From Gammaproteobacteria bacterium (GTDB lineage Bacteria > Pseudomonadota > Gammaproteobacteria > Competibacterales > Competibacteraceae), in contig JACKMZ010000004.1 of assembly GCA_024235135.1 (NCBI GenBank), positions 62,001 to 126,000 of the forward strand: a stretch of 64,000 bases of DNA, written 5' to 3'. Positions 7,317 through 15,475 of this stretch are shown here, one piece after another (the stretch's first letter is position 1; every line of letters starts with the position of its first letter). A model generated the notes under the pieces. That model saw only the letters and a list, made by a program, of their open reading frames with translations. It ran no database searches and was not told the DNA's origin. The translations under genes and the position numbers were made by a program.

Positions 7317-9623
7317 ATGCGCGTCATCGCTGGGTCCTTTCTCGTCGGTATCCTCCTGTTTCATTCCCTGGCCGAACTACCCAGCGGCTGGTGGACGATT
7401 GGCCTGCCCACCGCGTTAATCATCGCTTTCCAGGTTACGGCGCTGCGCGTACCCGCATGGATCGCCGTGGGATTCTTGTGGACCCTGTTGCTGGTGGCTC
7501 CGCCCCCTATTCTGCAACGACCTCAGACACAACTCCCCCCCACGCTCGAATCCACGGATCTACGCGTTACCGGCTGGGTAGCCGCAATCCCGGAAACGCT
7601 CTACCGGCGCACCCGTTTTCTATTGGTGGTGGATGAGTTATACCACGAAACCACGCCTCTTGGCTTTCGGGGACGTCTACGTTTGTCCTGGTATGATGCG
7701 CCTGTCGCTTTACAGGTCGGTGACCGTTGGGCCTTCACCGTTCGCTTGAAACGTCCTCGTGGACTGGCCAATCCTGGCGCGTTCGACCATGAACGCTGGC
7801 TGTTCACCCAACGCATAGCCGCCCAGGGATATGTACGAAATCAGCCCCAGGCCCGCCTGCTCAGATCGTCCGACCGCTATCCGCTGGATCGTTTGCGACA
7901 ACATATCGCGTCTCGATTTCAACGTTTGTTATCCGGCAATACCTACACCGGTCTGCTGACGGCCTTGGCCATTGGCGAGCGGCAAGGCATTACAGATCGG
8001 CAATGGAATCTCCTGACACGCACGGGCACGGGCCATCTCATGGCGATTTCCGGTCTGCATGTCGGTCTGATCGCGGGACTGCTATTCGTCTGGACACGTT
8101 ATCTGTGGAGCCGCTCTCTACGCCTGACGTGCTTTTGCCCCGCCCGTTCGGCAGCCACCTGGGTCGCCCTGATGGGCGCTTTCGGATATGCGTTGCTGGC
8201 CGGATTGTCCTTGCCCACGCAACGCGCCTTGATCATGCTGAGCGTAGCATCCCTGGCCATAATCGCACGCCGTCCAGTCATTCCCAGCCGGGTATTGGCC
8301 CTGGCTCTGCTGGCCGTGCTCATTGTCGACCCGCTGGCGCCCTTGAACGGCGGATTCTGGCTGTCCTTCGCCGCCGTTGCAGTGATCCTGTTCAGCGTCG
8401 TGGGCTATCGAAGTGAATTCCAGCCTTGGCGAACAGGGGTAGGACTGCAGTTGCGTATTTCTCTGGCCTTAATGCCAGTGACAGTGATTCTGTTTCAAAA
8501 CGCCTCGCTGGTGTCGCCACTTGCCAACCTGATCGCCATTCCCTGGGCCAGCCTCACCGTAATTCCCATGACCTTGCTGGCGGCCTTGGCTGGATTCGTC
8601 AATACGGACCTGCAGACCGGTCTGCTCACCGTGGCGGCCTTGGCTATGGACTGGTTATGGCGCTTCCTGACCTGGCTCGGACAGAGCCCCTGGACCAGTC
8701 TGAATCTGCCGGCTCCGCCGCTGTGGAGCTTGCTATTCGCCGTGCCGGGTCTGCTCCTGCTGTTAAGCCCACGGGGCGTACCGGGACGCTGGTTGGGCGC
8801 CGTGCTATGTTTACCGCTAGCGTACGCCGCTCGGCCGGTACCGGAGCCGGGTGATGCCTGGTTTACGCTACTCGATGTCGGGCAAGGTTTATCGGCGGTG
8901 ATACGGACTACCCATCATGTGCTGGTATACGACACCGGTCCACGTAGGGGCACCGCCTTCGATGCAGGACAAATCGCCCTGGTGCCTTTTCTTCGAGAGC
9001 AGCGTGTACAGCGGGTCGATACCCTGCTCGTCAGCCACGCCGACAACGCGCACATGGGCGGCACACGCAGCTTGCTCGAAGCCTTCGACGTCCAACGTAT
9101 TCTTACTCCGTTTCCGTTGCAAACGCCGATCGAGAATGCTCAGACCTGTCGGGCGGGCCAGACCTGGGATTGGGATGGCGTCGAGTTTCGTCTATTGCAC
9201 CCATCCGAGCAAAGCCTGCTACGTGGCGACGACGCCTCGTGCGTGCTGCTGGTCAGGAGTGCCGGCGGACGGATCCTGTTGACCGGAGACATTGGCGCGG
9301 CCGGAGCGGCGGAGTTAGTGCGAGCCCACCAGGCCGAGCTGGCGGCCGACGTGCTGATCGCTCCTCAACAGGGTGCCGGATTGCCACTTGGCGAAGATTT
9401 TTTGAAAGCCGTCAGTCCTCAAATCGTGTTGTTTTCCACCGGCCACAACCCGCGCGCGAATACCCCTAAGCCTGCTACCCAAGCCTATTATCGAAGTTTC
9501 GGGGCACGCTTATACAACACCGCCGATCTGGGCGCCATCGGATTGCGCCTGCCTTGTGACGGACAACTCCCTCCGCCTTCCTTTTACCGCCAGCAACACC
9601 GCCATTATTGGAACGCACAATAA
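7317..9623 (+). CDS. comEC: DNA internalization-related competence protein ComEC/Rec2
   Basis: 768 residues, full length for the family. It forms the inner-membrane channel for single-stranded DNA during natural transformation. Three parts are visible: an N-terminal DUF4131 region (about 1-170) with two helices and a beta domain; the competence core (about 200-490) with TGTGHLMAISGLHVGL and many transmembrane helices; and a C-terminal metallo-beta-lactamase-like domain (about 520-750) with LLDVGQGLSAVI and VSHADNAHMGG in place of HxHxDH. The final RxxxQAYYRSFGARLYNT is also typical. With the ComEA-like gene upstream it suggests DNA uptake capacity. Confidence 0.95.
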   Translation: MRVIAGSFLVGILLFHSLAELPSGWWTIGLPTALIIAFQVTALRVPAWIAVGFLWTLLLVAPPPILQRPQTQLPPTLESTDLRVTGWVAAIPETLYRRTRFLLVVDELYHETTPLGFRGRLRLSWYDAPVALQVGDRWAFTVRLKRPRGLANPGAFDHERWLFTQRIAAQGYVRNQPQARLLRSSDRYPLDRLRQHIASRFQRLLSGNTYTGLLTALAIGERQGITDRQWNLLTRTGTGHLMAISGLHVGLIAGLLFVWTRYLWSRSLRLTCFCPARSAATWVALMGAFGYALLAGLSLPTQRALIMLSVASLAIIARRPVIPSRVLALALLAVLIVDPLAPLNGGFWLSFAAVAVILFSVVGYRSEFQPWRTGVGLQLRISLALMPVTVILFQNASLVSPLANLIAIPWASLTVIPMTLLAALAGFVNTDLQTGLLTVAALAMDWLWRFLTWLGQSPWTSLNLPAPPLWSLLFAVPGLLLLLSPRGVPGRWLGAVLCLPLAYAARPVPEPGDAWFTLLDVGQGLSAVIRTTHHVLVYDTGPRRGTAFDAGQIALVPFLREQRVQRVDTLLVSHADNAHMGGTRSLLEAFDVQRILTPFPLQTPIENAQTCRAGQTWDWDGVEFRLLHPSEQSLLRGDDASCVLLVRSAGGRILLTGDIGAAGAAELVRAHQAELAADVLIAPQQGAGLPLGEDFLKAVSPQIVLFSTGHNPRANTPKPATQAYYRSFGARLYNTADLGAIGLRLPCDGQLPPPSFYRQQHRHYWNAQ

Positions 9624-9645
9624 TCGTCACCAATCTGTCACAGGC

Positions 9646-9674
9646 TTGACATAGTGTTAAAATAACACTAATAT
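9646..9674 (+). promoter_or_regulatory. Sigma-70 promoter of the nrtR-nadA unit
   Basis: -35 TTGACA (9646-9651) and -10 TAATAT (9669-9674) with a 17-bp spacer, a near-consensus promoter. Transcription should start near 9681, which rules out the TTG codon at 9685 as a sensible translation start. The spacer is occupied by a perfect palindrome (separate entry). Confidence 0.8.
9652..9670. promoter_or_regulatory. Operator-like palindrome 1 in the promoter spacer
   Basis: TAGTGTTAAAATAACACTA: perfect 8-bp inverted repeat with a 3-base centre, filling the space between the -35 and -10 boxes. A protein bound here would block RNA polymerase. The NUDIX-HTH regulator encoded just downstream is the obvious candidate ligand; this is inference from position. 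Confidence 0.7.
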
Positions 9675-9677
9675 TAG

Positions 9678-9692
9678 GTGTACTTTGTACAC
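9678..9692. promoter_or_regulatory. Operator-like palindrome 2 at the transcription start
   Basis: GTGTACTTTGTACAC: perfect 6-bp inverted repeat around TTT. It covers the expected transcription start, and its centre lies 24 bp from the centre of palindrome 1. The half-site GTGTAC resembles the GTGTTA half of the first palindrome, which would fit two sites for one dimeric repressor. Confidence 0.6.
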
Positions 9693-9696
9693 TAAG

Positions 9697-10359
9697 ATGA
9701 AAATCATGGCTCCTGTCGATCCGGCCCTGTTGGCACTATCCACGGATGTGGTCTTGTTCAGTATTCATGCCGAGCGGCTGGATGTCTTGCTGCTTAAGCA
9801 GGCCGCCCGGCAATGGCAATTGCCGGGCGGAGAAGTGGGTGCCTGTGAGGATTTGGACGGTGCGGCGCTACGCCATCTGAGGGAGCAAACCGGGGTGGAT
9901 GATGTGTATCTGGAACAACTTTACACATTCGGCGATCCCCGCCGTGTGGACTGTCAACGGGTGGTATCGGTGGCCTATTACGCCTTGGTTCCGGCGGAAC
10001 GATTGCCTTTGGACGAACTTCGCAAGAATCCGCAGGTGGATTGGTGTCCGGTCAGTGACTTACCTCCGTTGACCCTAGATCATGCCCAAATTGTGACCCT
10101 GGCGCATCAGCGCCTGGCATCCAAATTGGCTTATTCGACCATTGCCCTGCAATTTATGCCAGCCAGTTTTACCTTGAGCGCCTTGCAAACGGTCTACGAG
10201 ACGATTCTTGGCGAAGTGCTGGACAAACGCAATTTCCGCAAACGGATTCTCGCCATGAATTGCATCGAAACCACGGGCGGTATGGCCCGTGAAGGCAACC
10301 ATCGCCCAGCCCGTTTGTATCGGGCCACGCATCCCGGGCGGATCGAATTCCTCAAGTAA
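9697..10359 (+). CDS. nrtR: NrtR-like NUDIX/winged-helix regulator of NAD synthesis
   Basis: 220 residues. The N-terminal two thirds is a NUDIX-like domain (STDVVLFSIHAERLDVLLLKQ, QWQLPGGEV, ALRHLREQTGVDDVYLEQLYTFGDPRR). Its Nudix box is degenerate (HLREQTG where catalytic enzymes have REExxEExGU). The last 70 residues form a winged helix (FTLSALQTVYETILGEVLDKRNFRKRIL). This is the NrtR layout: a repressor that senses NAD-related ligands such as ADP-ribose. It is followed 27 bp later by nadA, which supports the role. The start is the ATG at 9697 or 9706; neither has a strong Shine-Dalgarno. Autoregulation is likely because the promoter carries two palindromes. Confidence 0.85.
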   Translation: MKIMAPVDPALLALSTDVVLFSIHAERLDVLLLKQAARQWQLPGGEVGACEDLDGAALRHLREQTGVDDVYLEQLYTFGDPRRVDCQRVVSVAYYALVPAERLPLDELRKNPQVDWCPVSDLPPLTLDHAQIVTLAHQRLASKLAYSTIALQFMPASFTLSALQTVYETILGEVLDKRNFRKRILAMNCIETTGGMAREGNHRPARLYRATHPGRIEFLK

Positions 10360-10386
10360 GGCGAGTGTCGTCGCCGGAGAAGCATC

Positions 10387-11466
10387 ATGAACGCAACGAC
10401 TGACGTGTTCCCCCTGATTCAACGGCCGAAGCCCATACGGGTTCCCGACGTCATGGAGGAATCCTTGGACGAAAGGGAACGGGCCGCTTTGATCCGGCGC
10501 ATCAAACGCCTGTTGGTGGAGCAAGACGCCAAGCTCGTCGCCCACTATTACACAGCCCAAGAACTGCAGGAGCTGGCCGATGCCACCGGGGGCTACGTGT
10601 CCGATTCCCTGGACATGGCCCAATTCGGCCATGACTGTCCGAACAGCACGCTGGTCGTCGCCGGGGTACGCTTTATGGGCGAAACCGCCAAAATCCTCAA
10701 TCCGGAAAAGCGCGTGCTGATGCCGGAAATGGAGGCGACCTGCTCTCTGGATCTCGGCTGCCCGGCGGATATGTTCAATGCCTTCTGTGATCAACATCCT
10801 GCACACACGGTGGTGGTTTACGCCAATACCAGCGCCGCTGTCAAAGCACGGGCCGATTGGGTCGTCACTTCGGGTATCGCCCTGGACATCGTGCGCTACC
10901 TGGACCAACGCGGCGAGAAGATATTGTGGGCGCCGGACCGTCATCTGGGTTCTTACATTCAGCGGGAAACCGGGGCTGACATGCTGCTCTGGGACGGCGC
11001 CTGCGTCGTGCACGACGCATTCAAGGCGGAAGCGTTAAGCCAGATGCGCGTGGAACATCCGGATGCCATGGTGCTGGTGCATCCGGAATCCCCGGCCGAA
11101 GTGATCGCTCAAGCCGACACGGTGGGGTCCACCACGGCGTTGATCAAAGCGGCCCGGGAACTGCCGGCGCGGAAATTCATCGTCGCGACCGACCGCGGCA
11201 TATTTCATAAAATGCAACAGGCTGCGCCTGGCAAGATATTCATGGAGGCCCCAACCGGCGGCAAGGGAGCGACCTGCGTCAGTTGCGCTCATTGTCCGTG
11301 GATGGCCATGAATAGTCTGCGCAAACTGGCGCAAGTGTTGGAGACCGGCGACAACGAGATTCTCATTGACGAAGCGGTGCGGGCTCAGGCCGTTAAACCG
11401 ATTCAACGTCTGCTGAATTTCGCCAAACAACGCAACCAGGTAGTGCTAGGCAACAATGACGCCTGA
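10387..11466 (+). CDS. nadA: Quinolinate synthase A
   Basis: 359 residues. Condenses iminoaspartate with dihydroxyacetone phosphate to quinolinate in de novo NAD synthesis, using a [4Fe-4S] cluster. Cluster cysteines sit in the expected contexts: EATCSLDLGCPA, WDGACVVHDAF and CVSCAHCPWMAMN. Other hallmarks are AHYYTAQELQELAD, GDSL-like YVSDSLDMAQ, GVRFMGETAKILNP, and WAPDRHLGSYI. It is the longer gammaproteobacterial type with an N-terminal extension. It lies 27 bp after the NrtR-like regulator, so it is probably the regulated target. nadB and nadC are not in the window. Confidence 0.97.
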   Translation: MNATTDVFPLIQRPKPIRVPDVMEESLDERERAALIRRIKRLLVEQDAKLVAHYYTAQELQELADATGGYVSDSLDMAQFGHDCPNSTLVVAGVRFMGETAKILNPEKRVLMPEMEATCSLDLGCPADMFNAFCDQHPAHTVVVYANTSAAVKARADWVVTSGIALDIVRYLDQRGEKILWAPDRHLGSYIQRETGADMLLWDGACVVHDAFKAEALSQMRVEHPDAMVLVHPESPAEVIAQADTVGSTTALIKAARELPARKFIVATDRGIFHKMQQAAPGKIFMEAPTGGKGATCVSCAHCPWMAMNSLRKLAQVLETGDNEILIDEAVRAQAVKPIQRLLNFAKQRNQVVLGNNDA

Positions 11467-11617
11467 CCTCGGTTTTCGAGATGAAGAACCCACCCTTCAT
11501 TTTACGCCCAGCGACCGATCTCTCCAGGCAAGTCGGGCTTTTGACAAAATTATGTAAGGATTTTTTCGTAACGACTAGCGAAAAACAATCAAACATTATA
11601 TATTTTATCCCCCACGT

Positions 11618-11693
<76 letters not shown>

Positions 11694-11911
11694 TAAAACA
11701 CCGCAGCCAATCACGGACATCGCTCTACTAACAATGCGATGTGGCCTTAACGCAAATCCTAGCCTTCGTTTCCGTCTTTTTTAAGCAAAGCCTGTGTGCA
11801 GTGCGCGAGGCTTCGTTGTAGGGTGCGCTCCAAACCCCATTGACCGGAACGCCGAGCCTGCATAAAGAGACGAAAAAGATGCGCCGATCCACGCCAAATC
11901 CAGATTGTGGC

Positions 11912-11939
11912 TTGCGAAATCCGCCATCTGATATATAAT
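11912..11939 (+). promoter_or_regulatory. Promoter of tRNA-Lys
   Basis: -35 TTGCGA (11912-11917), 16-bp spacer, -10 TATAAT (11934-11939). The predicted transcript would begin about 7 bases before the mature tRNA-Lys 5' end. This implies the tRNA is transcribed independently of tRNA-Ala. Confidence 0.65.
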
Positions 11940-11952
11940 TTTTGGTTTTTAT

Positions 11953-12028
11953 GGGCCGTTAGCTCAGTCGGTAGAGCATCGGACTTTTAATCCGCTGGTC
12001 GTTGGTTCGAATCCAACACGGCCCACCA
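11953..12028 (+). tRNA. tRNA-Lys (anticodon TTT)
   Basis: 76 bases with encoded CCA. The acceptor stem is GGGCCGT / ACGGCCC, the D arm GCTCAGTCGGTAGAGC, the anticodon loop CTTTTAA (anticodon TTT), and the T arm TTGG-TTCGAAT-CCAA. One mismatch (T27 with C43) closes the top of the anticodon stem, where E. coli has a weak G-U pair. Otherwise standard. Confidence 0.97.
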
Positions 12029-12120
12029 TAAAAAATCCACTCTGCCCTTCCTTTACCGACCGCTCGCCCTTTTTGACTGGCTACCGCTGCCTGTCTAGGC
12101 TCATCCAATGAAGCCGAACC

Positions 12121-13119
12121 TTAGGACAACACGCCTTTGGCCTGCTGATCAGCATGATAGGAAGAACGCACCATCGGCCCAGCAGCCACGTGGGAAAATC
12201 CCATGTCCTCGCCCACTTGCCGTAGACGATCAAATTCCTCCGGCGTGACATAACGCTCCACCCGCAAATGATGCACGCTGGGTTGCAGATACTGCCCCAA
12301 GGTCAGCATTTCCACACCGTGGGCACGCAGATCGGACATCACATCTTCCACTTCAGGCAATGTCTCCCCCAAACCCAGCATCAGGCCGGATTTGGTGGGC
12401 ACGGTCGGACACCGTTCCTTGAAAAGCTGCAGCAAACGCAGCGAGTGCTGGTAGTCGGCACCGGGCCGTGCCTGTCGATACAAGCGTGGCACGGTTTCCA
12501 AATTATGATTGAAGACATCCGGTGGCGTCTGCTCCAAAAGACTCAGCGCGGTATCCATACGGCCACGAAAATCCGGAGTGAGAATTTCGATGACGATGGT
12601 CGGATTGCGTGCGCGCACCGCCTGAATGCAAGCGGCGAAATGACCTGCGCCGCCGTCACGCAAATCGTCGCGATCCACGGAAGTCACAACCACATAGTTC
12701 AGCGCCATGGCGGCGATGGTCTGAGCCAGATTCTCGGGCTCTTGAACATCCAATGGATTGGGGCGGCCGTGCCCGACATCACAGAATGGGCAGCGCCGCG
12801 TGCAAATATCGCCCATGATCATGAAGGTCGCGGTGCCATGACCGAAGCATTCGCCGAGATTCGGACAACTGGCCTCCTCGCAGACCGTATTCAAACTATT
12901 TTGCCGTAGCACCTTTTTCAGCCGCAAAACCTCGGGTGTGCCGGGAAATTTAGCGCGAATCCACGCGGGCTTGCGCAGCCTTTGTTCCGCCTGAGTAGGA
13001 GCGATCTTGACCGGGATACGGGCCATCTTCTCGGCGCCACGAAGTTTCTCACCCCGTTGTACGGGTTTCACGGATGCCGCGTTGGCTTGCCCTTCATTGC
13101 CTGCTTTATGCTCGGACAT
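12121..13119 (-). CDS. lipA: Lipoyl synthase
   Basis: 332 residues. Radical-SAM enzyme that inserts two sulfurs into protein-bound octanoyl groups of 2-oxoacid dehydrogenases. The auxiliary cluster cysteines are in CEEASCPNLGEC and the radical-SAM cluster is CTRRCPFC (CX3CX2C). The C-terminal serine motif RSSYHAD is present. The frame runs 40 codons further upstream inside lipB, but the ATG at 13119 has an AGGAG seven bases before it and gives normal length. It overlaps the end of lipB by 14 bp. The last gene of the cell-wall/lipoate run, convergent with tRNA-Lys. Confidence 0.97.
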   Translation of the reverse strand: MSEHKAGNEGQANAASVKPVQRGEKLRGAEKMARIPVKIAPTQAEQRLRKPAWIRAKFPGTPEVLRLKKVLRQNSLNTVCEEASCPNLGECFGHGTATFMIMGDICTRRCPFCDVGHGRPNPLDVQEPENLAQTIAAMALNYVVVTSVDRDDLRDGGAGHFAACIQAVRARNPTIVIEILTPDFRGRMDTALSLLEQTPPDVFNHNLETVPRLYRQARPGADYQHSLRLLQLFKERCPTVPTKSGLMLGLGETLPEVEDVMSDLRAHGVEMLTLGQYLQPSVHHLRVERYVTPEEFDRLRQVGEDMGFSHVAAGPMVRSSYHADQQAKGVLS

Positions 13120-13831
13120 GTATTGTCTCCTGCCCGGTGAAGACGGGAAGCCCCGCCTTCCGATAAATTGTTGTGTACCCCAGCGTTGCGACCAACGCCG
13201 CCAGCAAGGATTCCCGCACCTGCTCCACGGGCGCCCCAATCCCCAGATCCCGCAGTTGTGTCACCTTCAAGCCCGGATAACCACAGGGATTGATACGGGC
13301 GAATGGCTCCAGGTCCATGGCTACATTCAAGCTGAGGCCGTGATAAGAACAGCCCCGTCGAATGCGCAGTCCCAGCGCAGCGATCTTAGCTTGCCCAACG
13401 TAAACGCCCGGCGCATCGGGGCGCGCATGAGCCGCAATACCATACCCCGCTAACAGATCCAATACAGCCTGCTCCATGCGCGTGACCAGTTGCCGGGGTC
13501 CCCAACTGGCCCGACGCACATCAAGCATCAGATAGATCACGATTTGACCCGGTCCGTGGTAGGTGACCTGACCCCCACGATCCACGGGAATCACGGCAAT
13601 ATCGCCCGGCGCCAGCACATGCTCCGGCTTACCACTCAAACCCTGGGTAAAGACCGGGGGATGCTCCACCATCCACAATTCATCGACCGTGTTCTCCCGG
13701 CGCGCCGTGGTGAATTCCTGCATGGCTTCGAACACGGGCATATAATCCCGATGGCCCACATCGCGCACCAGTACGGACGCGCCATTGAAGGCTGGCGCGT
13801 CTGGAACGTTAGTCGATAGGGGGTGGATCAC
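13106..13831 (-). CDS. lipB: Octanoyl-[acyl carrier protein]:protein octanoyltransferase
   Basis: 241 residues. Transfers octanoate from acyl carrier protein to lipoyl domains, the step before lipA. Recognised by the RGGQVTYHGPGQIVIYLMLD segment, the catalytic lysine in GQAKIAALGLRIRRG and the catalytic cysteine in INPCGYPGLKVTQL. SYHGLSLNVAMDL is also typical. Starts within a 4-bp ATGA overlap with the upstream DUF493 gene and overlaps lipA downstream, so the three are translationally coupled. Confidence 0.97.
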   Translation of the reverse strand: MIHPLSTNVPDAPAFNGASVLVRDVGHRDYMPVFEAMQEFTTARRENTVDELWMVEHPPVFTQGLSGKPEHVLAPGDIAVIPVDRGGQVTYHGPGQIVIYLMLDVRRASWGPRQLVTRMEQAVLDLLAGYGIAAHARPDAPGVYVGQAKIAALGLRIRRGCSYHGLSLNVAMDLEPFARINPCGYPGLKVTQLRDLGIGAPVEQVRESLLAALVATLGYTTIYRKAGLPVFTGQETIHVRA

Positions 13832-14097
13832 AAAGCCATCACCACCCGTTCTGCGGCACTGAGATCGCGGTATATGGCATCCAGTTGTTCACGGCTTTGC
13901 GCACGGATCGTGACAGTGACCGATTGATAGCGACCCTGCCGGCTGGATTGGACACGCGTTTGACTGACATCCAGATCCGGTGCGTGCCGGCCGACGATTT
14001 CAGTGACCAAATCGGGAAAATCCGCGTTGCTCAGACCCATGGCCTTGATGGGAAAATCGCAGGGGAAGCGCAGAAGGGTATCGCTGTTCATAACCAA
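13828..14097 (-). CDS. ybeD: YbeD/DUF493 small protein
   Basis: 89 residues, the usual size. Ferredoxin-like alpha/beta protein of the UPF0250/DUF493 family; function unproven. Recognisable by LLRFPCDFPIKAMGLSNADFPDLV near the N terminus and YQSVTVTIRAQSREQLDAIYRDLSA near the C terminus. Lies between dacA and lipB, the conserved place in Gammaproteobacteria. Overlaps lipB by 4 bp. Confidence 0.93.
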   Translation of the reverse strand: MVMNSDTLLRFPCDFPIKAMGLSNADFPDLVTEIVGRHAPDLDVSQTRVQSSRQGRYQSVTVTIRAQSREQLDAIYRDLSAAERVVMAL

Positions 14098-14265
14098 ATC
14101 TCAATCGTTGCTTTCCCTGGCGCTCGCCGCCATCGCGCCGCCGGTTGCGCAATGGATCGGGAAGGGGCGTACGCCAGAGGGAGAGGGCAAAGAACGCACC
14201 GCTGGACATGACTCCGGCCACCGCATACCCGGAAGGGGTGGCCGGAAAATCCGCCGTCACGCCGA

Positions 14266-15414
14266 TCACTCGAACAGCGAGTAAACCCCCCGGATAGCCT
14301 GGTCCATCAGGCGTCCAAAAAATCCCGCCTCGGCGACATCTTGCAATGCAACCAAGGGAACCTCGTTCACGGTCTCCTGCCCTAAAGTCACCACGATGCT
14401 GCCCAGTACGGCACCCTTTTGGACCGGCGCCTCGACATTTGAGTTCATACGCAGCGACGCCTGCATGTCCTGATAGCGACCCTTGGGGATGGTGACGTAT
14501 AGGGTTTCGGTCAAGCCCAGAGGCACTTGATCGGACTCCCCTCCCCAGATGCGTGTCTCGGCCAGAGTCTGATTGGCATCATAGAGCTTGTGCGTCTCGT
14601 AAAATCGGAAACCGAAATTGAGCAACGCCTGACTGGCGCTGAAACGATCATTTTCCTTCTTGGCTCCCAAGACCACACTAATCAAACGCATGTCGTTACG
14701 TTTGGCGGAGGCGGCAAGACAGTAGCCGGCGGAGTCCGTATAGCCGGTTTTGATGCCATCCACCGAATCATCGCGGGTCAACAAGCGATTTCGGTTGTAT
14801 TGAGTGATATTGTTGTAGGTAAATTCGCGAATCGAATAGCGGGCGTAGTCCTTGGGATAATCCCGGATCAGGACATACGCCAGAGTCGCGATATCGTGCG
14901 CCGTCATGTAGTGATCGGGGTCCGGGAGTCCCGTGCTGTTCATGAAATGCGAATGATTCAGACCCAGCGCGGCGGCTTCCTTGTTCATCAGAGTCGCGAA
15001 GGCGCTTTCACTGCCGGCGACATGTTCCGCCAGCGCCACCGTGGCATCATTGCCTGACTGCACCACCATACCCAATATCAAGTCCTCCACCTTCACCCGG
15101 CTACCCAATTCCACGAACATCCGCGAACCGCCCGTGCGCCAGGCATGTTCGCTGATGGTCACCTGATCGCCCAGGGTGATAGCCCCTTCCCGCAAACTCT
15201 TGTAAACGGCATAGCCGGACATGAGTTTAGTGATACTGGCAGGTTCCGCACGTTCGTCCCCCCCCTTCTCGGCCAGGATGCGTCCGCTCTGGAAATCCAT
15301 GAGAACATAGTTGTGCACTGGTAGTTCAGGCACTTCGGGAGGCGTCTGCTGAGCCTGTGCCAGCGGGGTTAGAAACACCGAGAGGCAGATAAATATCTTG
15401 ATCAGGGACGACAT
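14266..15414 (-). CDS. dacA: D-alanyl-D-alanine carboxypeptidase (PBP5/6 family)
   Basis: 382 residues with a signal peptide (1-22, ending AQA). Removes the terminal D-Ala of peptidoglycan pentapeptides in the periplasm. Active-site motifs: SxxK as S60-ITK, SGN in VVQSGNDATVAL near residue 123, and KTG in DGIKTGYTDSAG near 222. The C-terminal PBP5 beta domain is followed by an amphipathic helix (GFFGRLMDQAIRGVYSLFE) that anchors the protein to the inner membrane. About 165 bp separate it from the DUF493 gene downstream; nothing recognisable lies there. Confidence 0.96.
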   Translation of the reverse strand: MSSLIKIFICLSVFLTPLAQAQQTPPEVPELPVHNYVLMDFQSGRILAEKGGDERAEPASITKLMSGYAVYKSLREGAITLGDQVTISEHAWRTGGSRMFVELGSRVKVEDLILGMVVQSGNDATVALAEHVAGSESAFATLMNKEAAALGLNHSHFMNSTGLPDPDHYMTAHDIATLAYVLIRDYPKDYARYSIREFTYNNITQYNRNRLLTRDDSVDGIKTGYTDSAGYCLAASAKRNDMRLISVVLGAKKENDRFSASQALLNFGFRFYETHKLYDANQTLAETRIWGGESDQVPLGLTETLYVTIPKGRYQDMQASLRMNSNVEAPVQKGAVLGSIVVTLGQETVNEVPLVALQDVAEAGFFGRLMDQAIRGVYSLFE

Positions 15415-15475
15415 AATCGCTTGTTGACTAGGCTATCCGGATGAATTATCAAATCGCGTCGGTCCGGCACGCCCC

